Shown here piece by piece: positions 22,363-32,900 of a stretch of 43,982 bases of DNA (position 1 is its first letter; each line of letters starts with the position of its first letter). A program made the position numbers and the translations under genes. The notes beneath the pieces are model-generated. The model saw only the letters and a program-made list of their open reading frames with translations, ran no database searches and had not been told where the DNA came from. The stretch comes from Tubiluchus corallicola. Taxonomy: Eukaryota; Priapulida; Priapulimorpha; Priapulimorphida; Tubiluchidae. Location of the stretch: contig JAQGDQ010001374.1 in NCBI GenBank assembly GCA_030141605.1, positions 1 through 43,982 on the forward strand, written 5' to 3'.

Positions 22363-22472
22363 ATGACGCGAAACGTCAAAAATTTTTTTTCACACATTTT
22401 AGCCGTCGTGATTGCCTTGTTTACTTCCGCAAACTTTGTATTCGGCTCCTGGAAAACCGATCCACATAAATG
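22363..22472 (+). CDS. Candidate first exon encoding a signal peptide
   Basis: An ATG at 22363 opens 36 codons plus two bases, ending at a strong donor (AAATG|GTGAGT at 22473). The peptide begins MTRNVKNFFSHILAVVIALF and continues TSANFVFGSWKTDPHK, a good signal peptide with a cleavage region near FVFGS. Without splicing the frame stops at the next codon (TGA inside the donor). The exon leaves in phase 2. The next acceptor with matching phase that I noticed is at 26953, in front of another signal peptide, which would make an odd double-hydrophobic product. It may instead belong to a neighbouring paralogous gene, since ALFTSANFVFGSW and ALFSYSYGGFRK are loosely alike. Confidence 0.35.
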
Positions 22473-23227
22473 GTGAGTTTCTTCCAACATCTGCATCCAT
22501 TACTCAACAGCAGACCCTAATCCATGTGCATGTGGTCTGGCAGCAGAAGCTGAATTTAGCTCATTATTGCGTATGTCGCAGGGATAAGAATTTTCTGCGG
22601 ATACGCGGAATTCCGAGTTTTCGGAAGACCAGTAGTGCCATTTTTGTAAATCGTGTAAATTCGTTGAGAAAATTTTTACGGACCCAGTACATTATTTCAC
22701 AAGCTGACCGCTAGTTGGCAGGCCGTCACTTTGTTTACATCACGTACATCAGTGTAACCATGTGTATATCTCTATGTATAAAAATATAGAATCAATTGTG
22801 CGGAGTTATTTGAGTCAATTGCAGACAGTTTTTATATACTTTTGCATAGGAGCGGCCAGTACTTAGGCATTTTTGAGAAAATTAGGTATCATGTATCCTT
22901 GATAGTTGGGTATTTTAAATTATGCACGAAACAAGGTACCTGCTATTTCAAGTCCACGTAGAGGCTCTCTATAATCACAAAATTGCAATTTGTTGCTGGC
23001 TCCAAGGGGGCTTTGCTCCGCTTGAACCCACATGGGGGCCTACGTGGCCCCCAAACCCCCGGCCTGTTTGTGTTTTTTGCAATTTCTCATTCTCATCCCT
23101 GGTACGTCATCGTCGTCATTTGCTGCTACGTTCTAAGAAAACTCTTAACGTTCTAAACCTCTCTCAGCTTTTTTGTTGGTTCAAGAGTTTTACGCAATGC
23201 TATAGGAAGAGGAGAGTCTGTTCATTT
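22473..23227. other. No gene recognised; GC-rich patch at 23004-23065
   Basis: Mostly AT-rich. A patch at about 23004-23065 contains CCAAGGGGGCTTTGCTCCGC and the near-palindrome GGGGGCCTACGTGGCCCCC, unlike its surroundings and suggestive of a transposon fragment. Confidence 0.35.
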
Positions 23228-23350
23228 TTTGTTTGTTTATTTATTTCACATCAACACAAATACACAATTAATACATTAAAAGAAACAAAAAGTTATCAAT
23301 AATTCAATGAATAACAAACAAAGATACATAATAGGAAGCAAATTTTGGAA
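23228..23350 (-). mobile_element. Possible LINE 3' end (inverted)
   Basis: GTTTATTTATTTCACATCAACACAAATACACAATT resembles, read on the minus strand, the terminal part of a LINE with a TAAA-type tail. A similar layout occurs at 40861-40950 (TCAATCAA tail, TTTATTTCACTCC, ACATATACAATACAT). Weak evidence. Confidence 0.35.
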
Positions 23351-23782
23351 AAAAATGATTTAAACTGTCTTTAGACGTAGGTCAACCTATGGTAAACAAA
23401 GATAGTGATATCGCTACTTCCTTTAATACTGGTGTCTAAACAACGTTATGTACAGCATCATTACAAATATACTAAGTTGACTTGCAAAACACTGTGGGGT
23501 TGAAAGATAAACAAGAGAATTATCGCTGTTGTATGTTGCTTAGTAAATTCGTCTTAAGGTAATCTTAGTGCATGTTCAGTCCAATGCAATCTTCTTACTT
23601 GTATAATTACTGATAAGAAACACAAAGATGTTTTATAGCATAAAACTTAATTGAGTGGCTTATATTAGAAATTTTAACGTGTTACAATGTTTTTGGGTTT
23701 AAGGATCCTTAATGATTAATGTTTAAAGATCATAATGGTTCATTAAAATAAAGAAATTTTATTATGTAAATATTTTGTTGCC
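23351..23782. other. No gene recognised
   Basis: AT-rich. Nothing supported. Confidence 0.4.
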
Positions 23783-24230
23783 TACCGTATTTTCCCATGT
23801 ATAAGAGACCCTTGTGTATAAGAGACCCCTTCAATTTTTAGGCAAAAATTCTGGAAAAAAGTTTTTTTGGTAATGAATAACTTTATTCATCATAGAAATC
23901 ATTAAATTAAGCAGAGAGCTTATGCAGATGCATTGATTGGCTGCAGAACAATCGATTTCTCTCCAATACCAAAGATACATTTAAAAAAATAATAACTTAC
24001 CCGGTACATTAATTTTATCATTAGAATTTAGCCATGGAGAAGATTTATTGAAAGGAAACTATAATTATTCGAAATAAAACAGTTGTAGAGCACTTATTTC
24101 TTTAAAATCACTAGTGTCACAATTTATGCATCTTATTGAAAAGACTTACTCCCATGTATAAGAGACCCCCTATTTTTAAAGTGAAAATTCTGAGCAAAAA
24201 AGGGTCTCTTATACACGGGAAAATACGGTA
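23783..24230. mobile_element. TIR element flanked by TA (accgtattttccc family)
   Basis: Terminal inverted repeats TACCGTATTTTCCCATGTAT (left) and the complement of CACGGGAAAATACGGTA (right). The motif GTATAAGAGACCC is repeated twice at the left end, again near 24154-24168, and inverted at 24203-24215. A TA dinucleotide at each border may be the target duplication. About 448 bp, no transposase. Ends of the type ACCGTATTTTCCC...TATAAG are widespread among animal non-autonomous DNA transposons; the superfamily is not assigned here. Confidence 0.8.
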
Positions 24231-25512
24231 TATTTCATAAATTACAAAATTAAAAACGATTTTGCTCAAGTAAATTCGAGCATGGTTTGATATTTCGATT
24301 GATTGGGCCCGGAGACCCTGAAATGTCACAGTTTTCAGCACTGAAGGTGTGCCCTATATTGCTGTGAGATGCAGGTCACAAACTGTTTTGTAAACGAAAT
24401 TTTTGAACTTCATTTGAGCTTAATTTGAACTATTTTAGCGAAGATTTTTCAGCGATTTTTGACATCTAGGAGAAAAGAAAGGTTAATTGGATGAACGCTA
24501 GTAAAACCTCGGAAAAGTGGTACTGAAAATTATCCGAAATATCAGCTATTTAATAAATTCGCCAAAACCGAAAGTGCAATTATCCGTGAACCAAACCAAA
24601 AATTTCGTTTTGGTAACATCCCTGCAGTGCGTATTGTTTATTTGTGAAGCCAATGATCTTAAAGGATCAGAAAAGGGATACCTGAAGTAGGTTTCAGAAA
24701 AATTGCCTTAAAAATTATATCACTTTATGCATATATCTTACTCGCGTTGAAAGAAGTTTCTGTTCATTTTCATTTTAAATCTCCCGCAATACTGTTCTGA
24801 CAGCGCCATTACATGACGTCACTTACGCACAACATGAATCAGGTGAAGAAAAGGAAATGTTAAATTATGCCCCAAAAAACTTTCCATGCAAATCTGTATT
24901 ACTTAGCATTTCACTTATCTGCTCTAATAATAATTTAGAATGTTCGTGCCCATTGGTAAAATGCACCACTCTCACTAACCAAAAACATATTTTTAATCTT
25001 ATTGGCAAGATACAGTAATATTTGAATATTTGCTCAGTTGGGGACATGTTGCACCACAAATGCTCTGAACACTCATTAAGTACACGTTTAAATAAAAGTT
25101 TAAAGTGCATTTTTTAACTTGACAAGCAGTTACTCACATATAGAACCCAATGGCATCGCAGATAAACGCCGTTTTGCATACTTTCTTTGCATTTCGTGGC
25201 GCTTTAAAACTGCGTCTCTGCATTCTCTTTAAACTGGGAAGTCATTTTTTGGCTCCTTAAGTTTTAATTTCGTGCAAAATAGCTGCTACTCTGCAAATTT
25301 GCATGTATAAAAAGCACAATCAGTTTATCTGCTGATTAGGCATTAGTTGTCATGTTGTTTACTAAAGACAGTTGTTATCCAGCTTGGGCTGCTGTCCCGA
25401 ATGCTGCTGGCAGAGCTTACATCACATCATTACAGCATTAAATGAGAAAACTTTGTATGCGTTTTACATCACAATTATATATTACCTTTGACTTTAATTA
25501 ACTTTGCTAATA
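24231..25512. other. No gene recognised
   Basis: Near 24500-24610 there are several ATTATCCG-like words, perhaps a decayed transposon. The minus open frame at 24865-25110 has no recognisable motif. Confidence 0.35.
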
Positions 25513-25820
25513 TAGGTTTTACACCTCAAATGTAGACACAGGAAAGTTCAAATGTGACTTAGGTAAGTCAAATGTAGACATACGAATTTCGAATGTGTTT
25601 TGGTAACTCAAATGTGACTTAGGTAAGTCAAATGTAGATGCATTACTTTGAATAAATCGGTAATTAAGTTATTTAAGTGCAAATTACAAAAAGATAAACC
25701 AAAGACAGTGCATCTATTAGGCCTATAACGTTGTTATTTTAACTTAGGAGCAATTATTAAATTGAAGTTTGAGTTACCTAAATCTACATTTGAGTCCACA
25801 TTTGACATGTAAAACCTATA
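25511..25820. mobile_element. MITE with TATAGGTTTTACA ends, copy 1
   Basis: About 310 bp bounded by TATAGGTTTTACACCTCAAA and the complement TTTGACATGTAAAACCTATA. A TA target duplication is likely. The left arm carries repeated blocks CAAATGTAGACA, CAAATGTGACTTAGGTAAGT and TTTTGGTAACTCAAATGTGA; the right arm carries the inverse (TACCTAAATCTACATTTGAG). The related copy is at 27919-28268. No coding capacity. Confidence 0.88.
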
Positions 25821-25894
25821 TTTTGTTAGATAATTTTATTTTGTCACTAATCTCACGGAATCAATTAATTTTAGGAAATTTGTATTAATGTCAG

Positions 25895-26425
25895 TTAAAG
25901 GAAGACCGGACGATTGTTTAGACTCAATCTCATTTTAATTTACTGTCCAAAATATACATTTTCTTGCCTATAAAAGTGAGCAATAGTTACTTATATTTGA
26001 ACATTTAGCTTAGAAATTTAATTAGCGGCAACCGAACACAGCTATTGCTTACGTCAGAAACTAACCACAGTTTGTGCAATGACAGGCATCTTCCCTTGCG
26101 CGTCAAGCACGTTTGCATAAGTGTTACTGTTTAAACGCGTGATGTCAGGAAAAATGGGCTCTACATCATATGACGTCAGAAACTAACGCTGAAGTTCACG
26201 ATCATGCTTATTACGGTACCATCTTATATTTGTCGGTCACGCGAACGCCACAAAAAGGCGCCTTTGCCAATCTTAGTAGATTCACTGAGCCGCGCGTAGC
26301 TTTGAAAGTTTAACGAAATTTGAGTATCCGAGGTAATTGTTGTTTAATCTAAGCTTTGATGTAAAAAAAGCTATTGTAGTTTTCAGTATTTTATAGCATT
26401 CTTTACTCTGAATTAATGTTTACAC
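25895..26425 (+). repeat. Dispersed CRE-rich repeat, copy 2
   Basis: Homologous to 19412-19698 and 32400-32895. It shares AGACTCAATCTCATTTTAAT, ACTGTCCAAAATATACA, GCTTACGTCAGAAACTAACC, GCGTCAAGCACGTTTGC, GTTCACGATCATGCTTA, then AAAGTTTAACGAAATTTGAG and CTAAGCTTTGATGTAAAA. It contains three CRE/ATF-like words (TTACGTCA, TGATGTCA, TGACGTCA). It begins about 75 bp after MITE copy 1. Confidence 0.75.
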
Positions 26426-26539
26426 AATCATCCGATTTTTCTTTAAAATGATAATGATAATACAATGCTACCATAGCTATACTGTAAATGTTAAAAGTGA
26501 CTTGTAAATACTGTTAACTGTTACAGCCCTGCAAATAGA

Positions 26540-26595
26540 AGGCCATTGTATATATATATATGCTCAAAATAAAGAGTTATAATAATAATAACTAT
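26540..26595 (+). mobile_element. Probable LINE 3' tail, (TAA)n type
   Basis: GCTCAAAATAAAGAGTTATA followed by AATAATAATAA. The same terminal word AATAAAGAGTTATAA precedes a triplet tail in reverse orientation at 19925-19970 and, as AATAAAGGAGTTATAACAA, at 29795-29815. A fixed end plus a variable triplet tail suggests one LINE family. Confidence 0.5.
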
Positions 26596-26754
26596 GATAA
26601 TTACATCACAGCGGAGACAGAGTGATGGACGAATATGCTTGACAGCAAAAATTTGCCTTGCACATTTTTTCTGCCATACGCATGATAAAGACATTTTATC
26701 TAAGTTAGTTGTTTAGTGTTTATCGTAAACATTTTGCCTGGTCCTGTGTTTGCA

Positions 26755-26845
26755 TTCATGCATGTTTATGTGCCAGCAACACATGAGAGCTTATCTAGAG
26801 CTTGTTTATGTGCCAACAAGACATGAGAGCTTATCTAGAGCTTTG
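26755..26845. repeat. 43-bp direct duplication
   Basis: GTTTATGTGCCAGCAACACA plus TGAGAGCTTATCTAGAGCTT is repeated twice in tandem with two or three mismatches, just upstream of the secreted-protein gene. It could affect its promoter; no function shown. Confidence 0.8.
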
Positions 26846-26980
26846 TAGTTCACAGTTCACATTGCATGCTTAGCTGGGGTTGTATTACATGTTTAACGTA
26901 TGCAGGATGAAACCGTTCTATCGTTTTGTTTCTAATCAATGCATTATTTCAGGCTTGCAAAAGGCGGATTGTGTTGGACA

Positions 26981-29900
26981 ATGCTGAACGCAAAATTTCT
27001 GCTCTTCCTTCTCATCGTTGCTCTGTTCTCCTACTCGTACGGAGGCTTCCGGAAGAAGGCAAACATCATTTCAGTGAAAGTTTTTGACCACAAAGGCAGT
27101 TCTGATGACGGCCTTCCCGCTGAAGATACAGTCTTCAAGTCAAACTAGTAAGCGTTTATCGGTCATCGGTGTTTTAACCGGTTTTGGGTTACCTACCGGT
27201 GCGGGCGTGGTTCAGTTTACTATCCTGGGCATCCGCTGGGGAGCCCCCTGGATCAGCCCTCCAGACCTACGGTTCATTCAGAAAGTAATCGAAGGATTTG
27301 GTTTGCAGACATTTGCAGGTTTTGTTCCTTAATAGCTTTTCTAAAGTGTAAGAAGCAGAAAATTGAATCATTTAATCACGTTTTTTTCCTGTTCAAAAAC
27401 GCTCATTGAAAATGATTTTTCCGAATGAAAACTTTGAAAATGCTCTCATTTTGGCCAATCTTCAACACCTTTATTTAACCGAAAATTCTTGCAAAAAGTT
27501 GTTCTTATTAATTGAAAATTGTAATAATAAAATCCACACTCTGTTGCCAAATGCTCATACTCATAGATATAGTACATGCCACCATGTGAAAGACCCCTTA
27601 CCTAGATGCAGAACAGAGAGATTCAAGAGACAGTTTTGCCCTATATGGTTTATTTAATTTCTAAACATAGGTTTTAATTTTTCTTTTTGATTTATTTCAT
27701 TCTTGTAAAAGTGTAATAGTGTTTGTCACTGTATGTTCTATCTTGTTTATGCTTTAAAAGTTTTATATTTTGTAATTTTATAATTTGCTGTAATTCAAAC
27801 TTTTGGTTGTAATGATGATCATTTTTTATCTGATTTGCAGTGATTTTTTCTGATTAATTTTCTATTTTAATCAATTTCTTTTTTATGTTTACTGGTAATA
27901 AATTAGTTCTTTATATATTATAGGTTTTACACGTCAAATGTAGATTTAGGTAATTCAAATGTGGCTTGGTAGCTCAAATGTAGACTTTGGTAGTTCAAAT
28001 GTGTTAACAATGGTTTTCAACAAATCTTGAGCGTTTTTGGTAAGTCAAATGTAGACACCTGTCAAGTCAAATGTCCTATGTCTACATTTGACTTACCTAA
28101 GTCACATTTGAGTTACCAAAACACATTTGAAATTCCTATGTCTACATTTGACTTACCTAAGTCACATTTGAGTTACCAAAACACATTCGAAATTTCTGTG
28201 TCTACATTTGACTTACCTAAGTCACATTTGAACTTTCCTGTGTCCAGATTTGACGTGTAAAACCTATAGTGTTGCTCCACATATCCGATGTGTATCCGAA
28301 AATGGTGATATTCGCGAGATTTTGCAGATATTCGTATCCGACATTATCCGGTAGTTATAAAAATTTGATATTCGCAAATATTAGCTATCCAGTTATCGTA
28401 ATGTGCAGCTGAAAACGGTTTTCGAATAATTTAACAGCCGAAAATAAATAAATAAATTATTACCAAAAATTTAGAGATTGTTTTAGCCTATGTTTGTGTT
28501 TTCATGTCGAGAATTTTGCGCACCTTTTTTTGTTTGCGTGTGGCAATATGGTGTATCTTCGCATAGGGTCCTTTAAGATGATAGTCTTTTTTTTGACAGA
28601 CTAAATGAAAATCCTAATATTTGCAAACATTTACTATTTTCATTGTCCGAACAGATCTGCATATTCGATTCGAATTTACGTAACCTATCCGGTTATATTC
28701 CTAGTCCAGAAGTCAATCTGAGGAAATATTCGATGATATCCGGTATTCGCTATCCCGCAAAAAAGTGCAGAGCAACACTGTATATATATATTCCCGATTT
28801 AAAAAAATATTTTAGATTATTTTTTATCTTGGGGACATATAAAATGCAGATTTTTTTAAATTTATTGCTTCAAAATTTTTTCAGCATAGCTTACTGGCAT
28901 GAGAAACTCGGGGTTGTGAGTTCAACTCATGAATTGGCATAAAGTTTCAAAGCTCCTTTTTTCTCCTTGCGATTAAGTAACTTTCGAGCTGATGAGCTGG
29001 TTTCGATTCTTAATCTCTCAGTTTTGAGTAATTAATTATTCATCAGATTTTATTTTTCATTCTCAGTTTGCCGCTTGAATTGGAACGGCACATGGCGACA
29101 GTCGGTAACGGCTTCCTTTCCACTGTCGTTTACTGGAATAGGATATTTGTGAACGGAGTTTATAATGGTGCTAAGGGTAGAAGTCACCGTGCCCGCATCC
29201 CGGCTACCTGTTCACTCCGCCTGTCTGTGGATGGTTGCGCACTAACATCTAATTACGAACTAGACGTGGGCAGAGGTTAGCATCTTAGTTAATTTAGTAA
29301 TAAATAAATTGTATTATGTAAGCACATATTATATGCCAGAGTAAATGGAATCCAGGTAAAAAAAGTCCCAGGTAAAAAAGCCACAGCATAGAGTTACAGT
29401 GAAAAAATCACAGGTAAAAAGTCACAGAAAACAGTCACAGGAAAGCGTCATAGGTAAAAAGCTGTGCAATATGTGGTGGGTCGGTGACTGTTCATTGGAT
29501 GTTGTTGTTGTTGTTGCTGTAGTTGTTGTTGTTGCTGCTGCTCTTGTTGTTGCTGTTGTTGTTGTTGCTGCTGTTGCTGTTGTTGTTGCTGTTGTTATTG
29601 TTGTTATTGTTATTGTTGCTGCTGCTGTTGCTGCTCCTGTTGCTGTTGTTGTTGTTGTTGTTGTTGTTGTTGCTGCTGCTGCTGCTGCTGTTGCTGCTCC
29701 TGTTGTTGTTGCTGCTCCTGTTGCTGTTGTTGTTGTTGTTGTTGCTGTTGCTGCTCCTGTTGTTGTTGTTGTTGTTGTTGTTGCTGCTGCTGCTATTGTT
29801 ATAACTCCTTTATTACATGTACATACATGCACATTTAATTCCCTCTCTATTTAAGAATATCATTTTATGGTTCCACTTATATATATTAGTTGATTAACAT

Positions 29901-32900
29901 TGTGACGTCATATATGATAACATATTTGCATTTAGAAAATCATTATTCTTGTTTCAAAACTATTACTAGTCATGCAAGTCAAATGGGATTGTGTTATTTT
30001 AGATAAATGTGCCTCAGTGAATAGCAACAAGGTTTTTTACATTGACAGCTCCTTTGCGATTAATTCTTTTACTGGTCAAAAAGAATTTCATAATATACAC
30101 TAACGTCTCGTCATCACATGCCGGACAAAAGCGGGGAGACTTCGGTCCAAATTTGCCGATTGTCCATATTTTCCGATGCTAAGCTAATGTAATACTAGTA
30201 TGCGCCATTTATTAGACTCACAGTAATGTAGAAACAATCGCCTACTTGTCTCAAATATGTCTAGTATGCGCCATCTATTAGACTCACGGTAATGTAGAAA
30301 CAATCGCCTACTTGTCTCAAATATGTCTAGTATGCGCCATCTATTAGACTCACAGTAATGTAGAAACAATCGCCTAATTGTCCAAAAAATGTCTAGTATG
30401 CACCATCTATTAGACTCACAGTAATGTAAAAACAATCGCCTAATTGTCTAAAAAATGTCTAGTATGCCCCATCTATTAGACTCACAGTAATGTAGAAACA
30501 ATCGCCTACTTGTCTCAAATATGTCTAGTATGCGCCATCTATTAGACTCACAGTAATGTAGAAACAATCGCCTAATTGTCTCAAAAATGTCTAGTATGCG
30601 CCATCTATTAGACTCACAGTAATGTAGAAACAATCGCCTAATTGTCTCAAATATGTCTAGTATGCGCCATCTATTAGACTCACAGTAATGTAGAAACAAT
30701 CGCCTAATTGTCTCAAAAATGTCTAGTATGCCCCATCTATTAGACTCACAGTAATGTAGAAACAATCGCCTAATTGTCTCAAAAATGTCTAGTATGCCCC
30801 ATCTATTAGACTCACAGTAATGTAGAAACAATCGCCTAATTGTCTCAAAAATGTCTAGTATGCCCCATCTATTAGACTCACAGTAATGTAGAAACAATCG
30901 CCTAATTGTCTCAAAAATGTCTAGTATGCCCCATCTATTAGACTCACAGTAATGTAGAAACAATCGCCTAATTGTCTCAAAAATGTCTAGTATGCGCCAT
31001 CTATTAGACTCACAGTAATGTAGAATCAATCGCCTAATTGTCTCAGAAATGTCTAGTATGCGCCATCTATTAGACTCACAGTAATGTAGAATCAATCGCC
31101 TAATTGTCTCAGAAATGTCTAGTATGCGCCACCCTTATGCAAAGGTATAGAAAAACTGTCTGCAATTGACACAAATAATTTCGCATAATTAACTCCACTT
31201 ACACACGCTGATACTTAAACACACTGACATAAGTGTCGTTGCGTGCTGCTTGGATGTGAACAAAGTGACGGCCATCCAACTAGCTGTCAGCTGGCAAAAT
31301 AACGGACTGTGTCCGTAGTGTGCGGGACTTTCTAACTGACCAGATTTTGTCCGATTCTTCCGATTGTCGTAAAAGCGAGATCCGGCAAACCGAGACATGA
31401 GTGTATAATTTAGGCCAATTAGGCTTAAAAGTCCCTCCCTGCTTTTATAAGTGTCTCTGAGCTCCATAAATGATGCCATCTGGGATTTGCACATTACCTA
31501 GTGAGGTTATCCCTAACTAAACTGTGTCATCTAGATCAGGGGTGTGCAAATTGCGACCCGCGAAGAGATTTGTCAACCTAATGAAAGTGCGGCCCGGGCG
31601 ATTAATTGAGTGTATCCAGCTGAAGTCCGTGCCACAATCCCAAAGATAGTGCGGGTAGTTTTTTCTACTAGATCGGATGCCATTAATCCTTACAAGATGG
31701 TTGTAGCTTAATGTCACTGTACTACACAGATTGTGTGATACACATTACTAATATGCATTGTAATGAAATTACCACTATCTGTCCTGAAAGTAGAAATATA
31801 TGGTTTGTAATATAAATTTTAATAACTTCTAAAATAGTTTCTTGAGTGTAGTAGTAATGATGTACGCAGGTCGGATGCAAAAAAATCGTTATTAGGCCTT
31901 TCTGTACTTGGCTCCTTGGTCAAACTGCCTGTGGCCCGCAGGAATTGTGGGAAAGTTTAATGTGGCCCGGCTAGTCTGATAATTTGCACACCCCTGATCT
32001 AGATGTTCTTGCCGAACGTACGACTTAAATTGGAAATTTTTGTCTCAAACGGCCGTTCCCGTTATCGTTGCACGTCTAAAGTTGCTTAATGAGTGTTTTG
32101 TGTGTTTCCAGGAGTATTTACGGAACATATGTCTCATCCCGATGTGTACATTCGGTATGAAATCTACGCCCATCGTGAGAATACGTCACTTTTAATCTGC
32201 ACTGTTAAAGCTAACGTATATAAAAAAGGTGAGTTTTGCTGATTACCAAACTATTTTGTGGTTGACTCGGCTTCTAGAGCACAGGGTTCGATTCCTGTAT
32301 TAATTATTTTAATTTTTTTCTGTATAGTCTGGTGATTGTAAGTTTTTCCAGCTGTAATTGATTAGCTAGATAATCCGACATTTTGTATAGTTTTGTTTGA
32401 GATCATTTTTAATGGACGTTTGATTAGACCAAATCTCCTGTCAGTTTACTGTCCAAAATATACACCTTCTTGCCTACAAAACTTGTTTAAAATATTAATT
32501 TTGTGTAATTACCTTGGAAAGTTAATTAACAGCAACCGAGCACAGCTATCGCTTACGTCACAAACTAACCTCAGTTTCTGCAATGGTAGGCATCTTCCCT
32601 ATGCATCAAGCACGTCTGCTTAAGCAACCATTGTTATAACACGCTGATGTGATGTCATGAAAATGAGTGCTACATCACAGACGAACACTGCAGTTCATGA
32701 TCATGCTTAGCGTGGTGCCGCTCCTATTTGTCAGCTACGCGAATGTGACAAAATTTCCCGTCTTGGTGGGATCGCACTTTCAAAGTTTAACAAAATTTAA
32801 CTATCCAAGATAATTATTAATTATTCTAAGCTTTGATTTAAAACGAGCTGTTATGATTTTCAGTTTTGTAGACTACATTTTACTTTGAACTAGTGTCAGT

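Noticed and set aside
27084-27332. 82-residue frame overlapping exon 1 of the secreted protein
   Set aside because: Different frame, starts inside the exon and runs into the intron; no motif and no splice support.
28027-28260. 77-residue frame with repeated STFDLPKSHLSYQNTFEI
   Set aside because: It is the tandem block inside the right arm of MITE copy 2.
28895-28940. tRNA-like GTGAGTTCAACTCATG hairpin
   Set aside because: A stem-loop resembling a T-arm, but no acceptor or D-arm partner.
29399-29854. Poly-Leu, Val/Ala-rich and Thr/Ala-rich frames
   Set aside because: Triplet microsatellite read in three frames.
32263-32302. tRNA-like B box (GGGTTCGATTCCTGT)
   Set aside because: The A-box-like word is only about 23 nt upstream and no cloverleaf can be drawn; perhaps a decayed tRNA-derived SINE, but unsupported.
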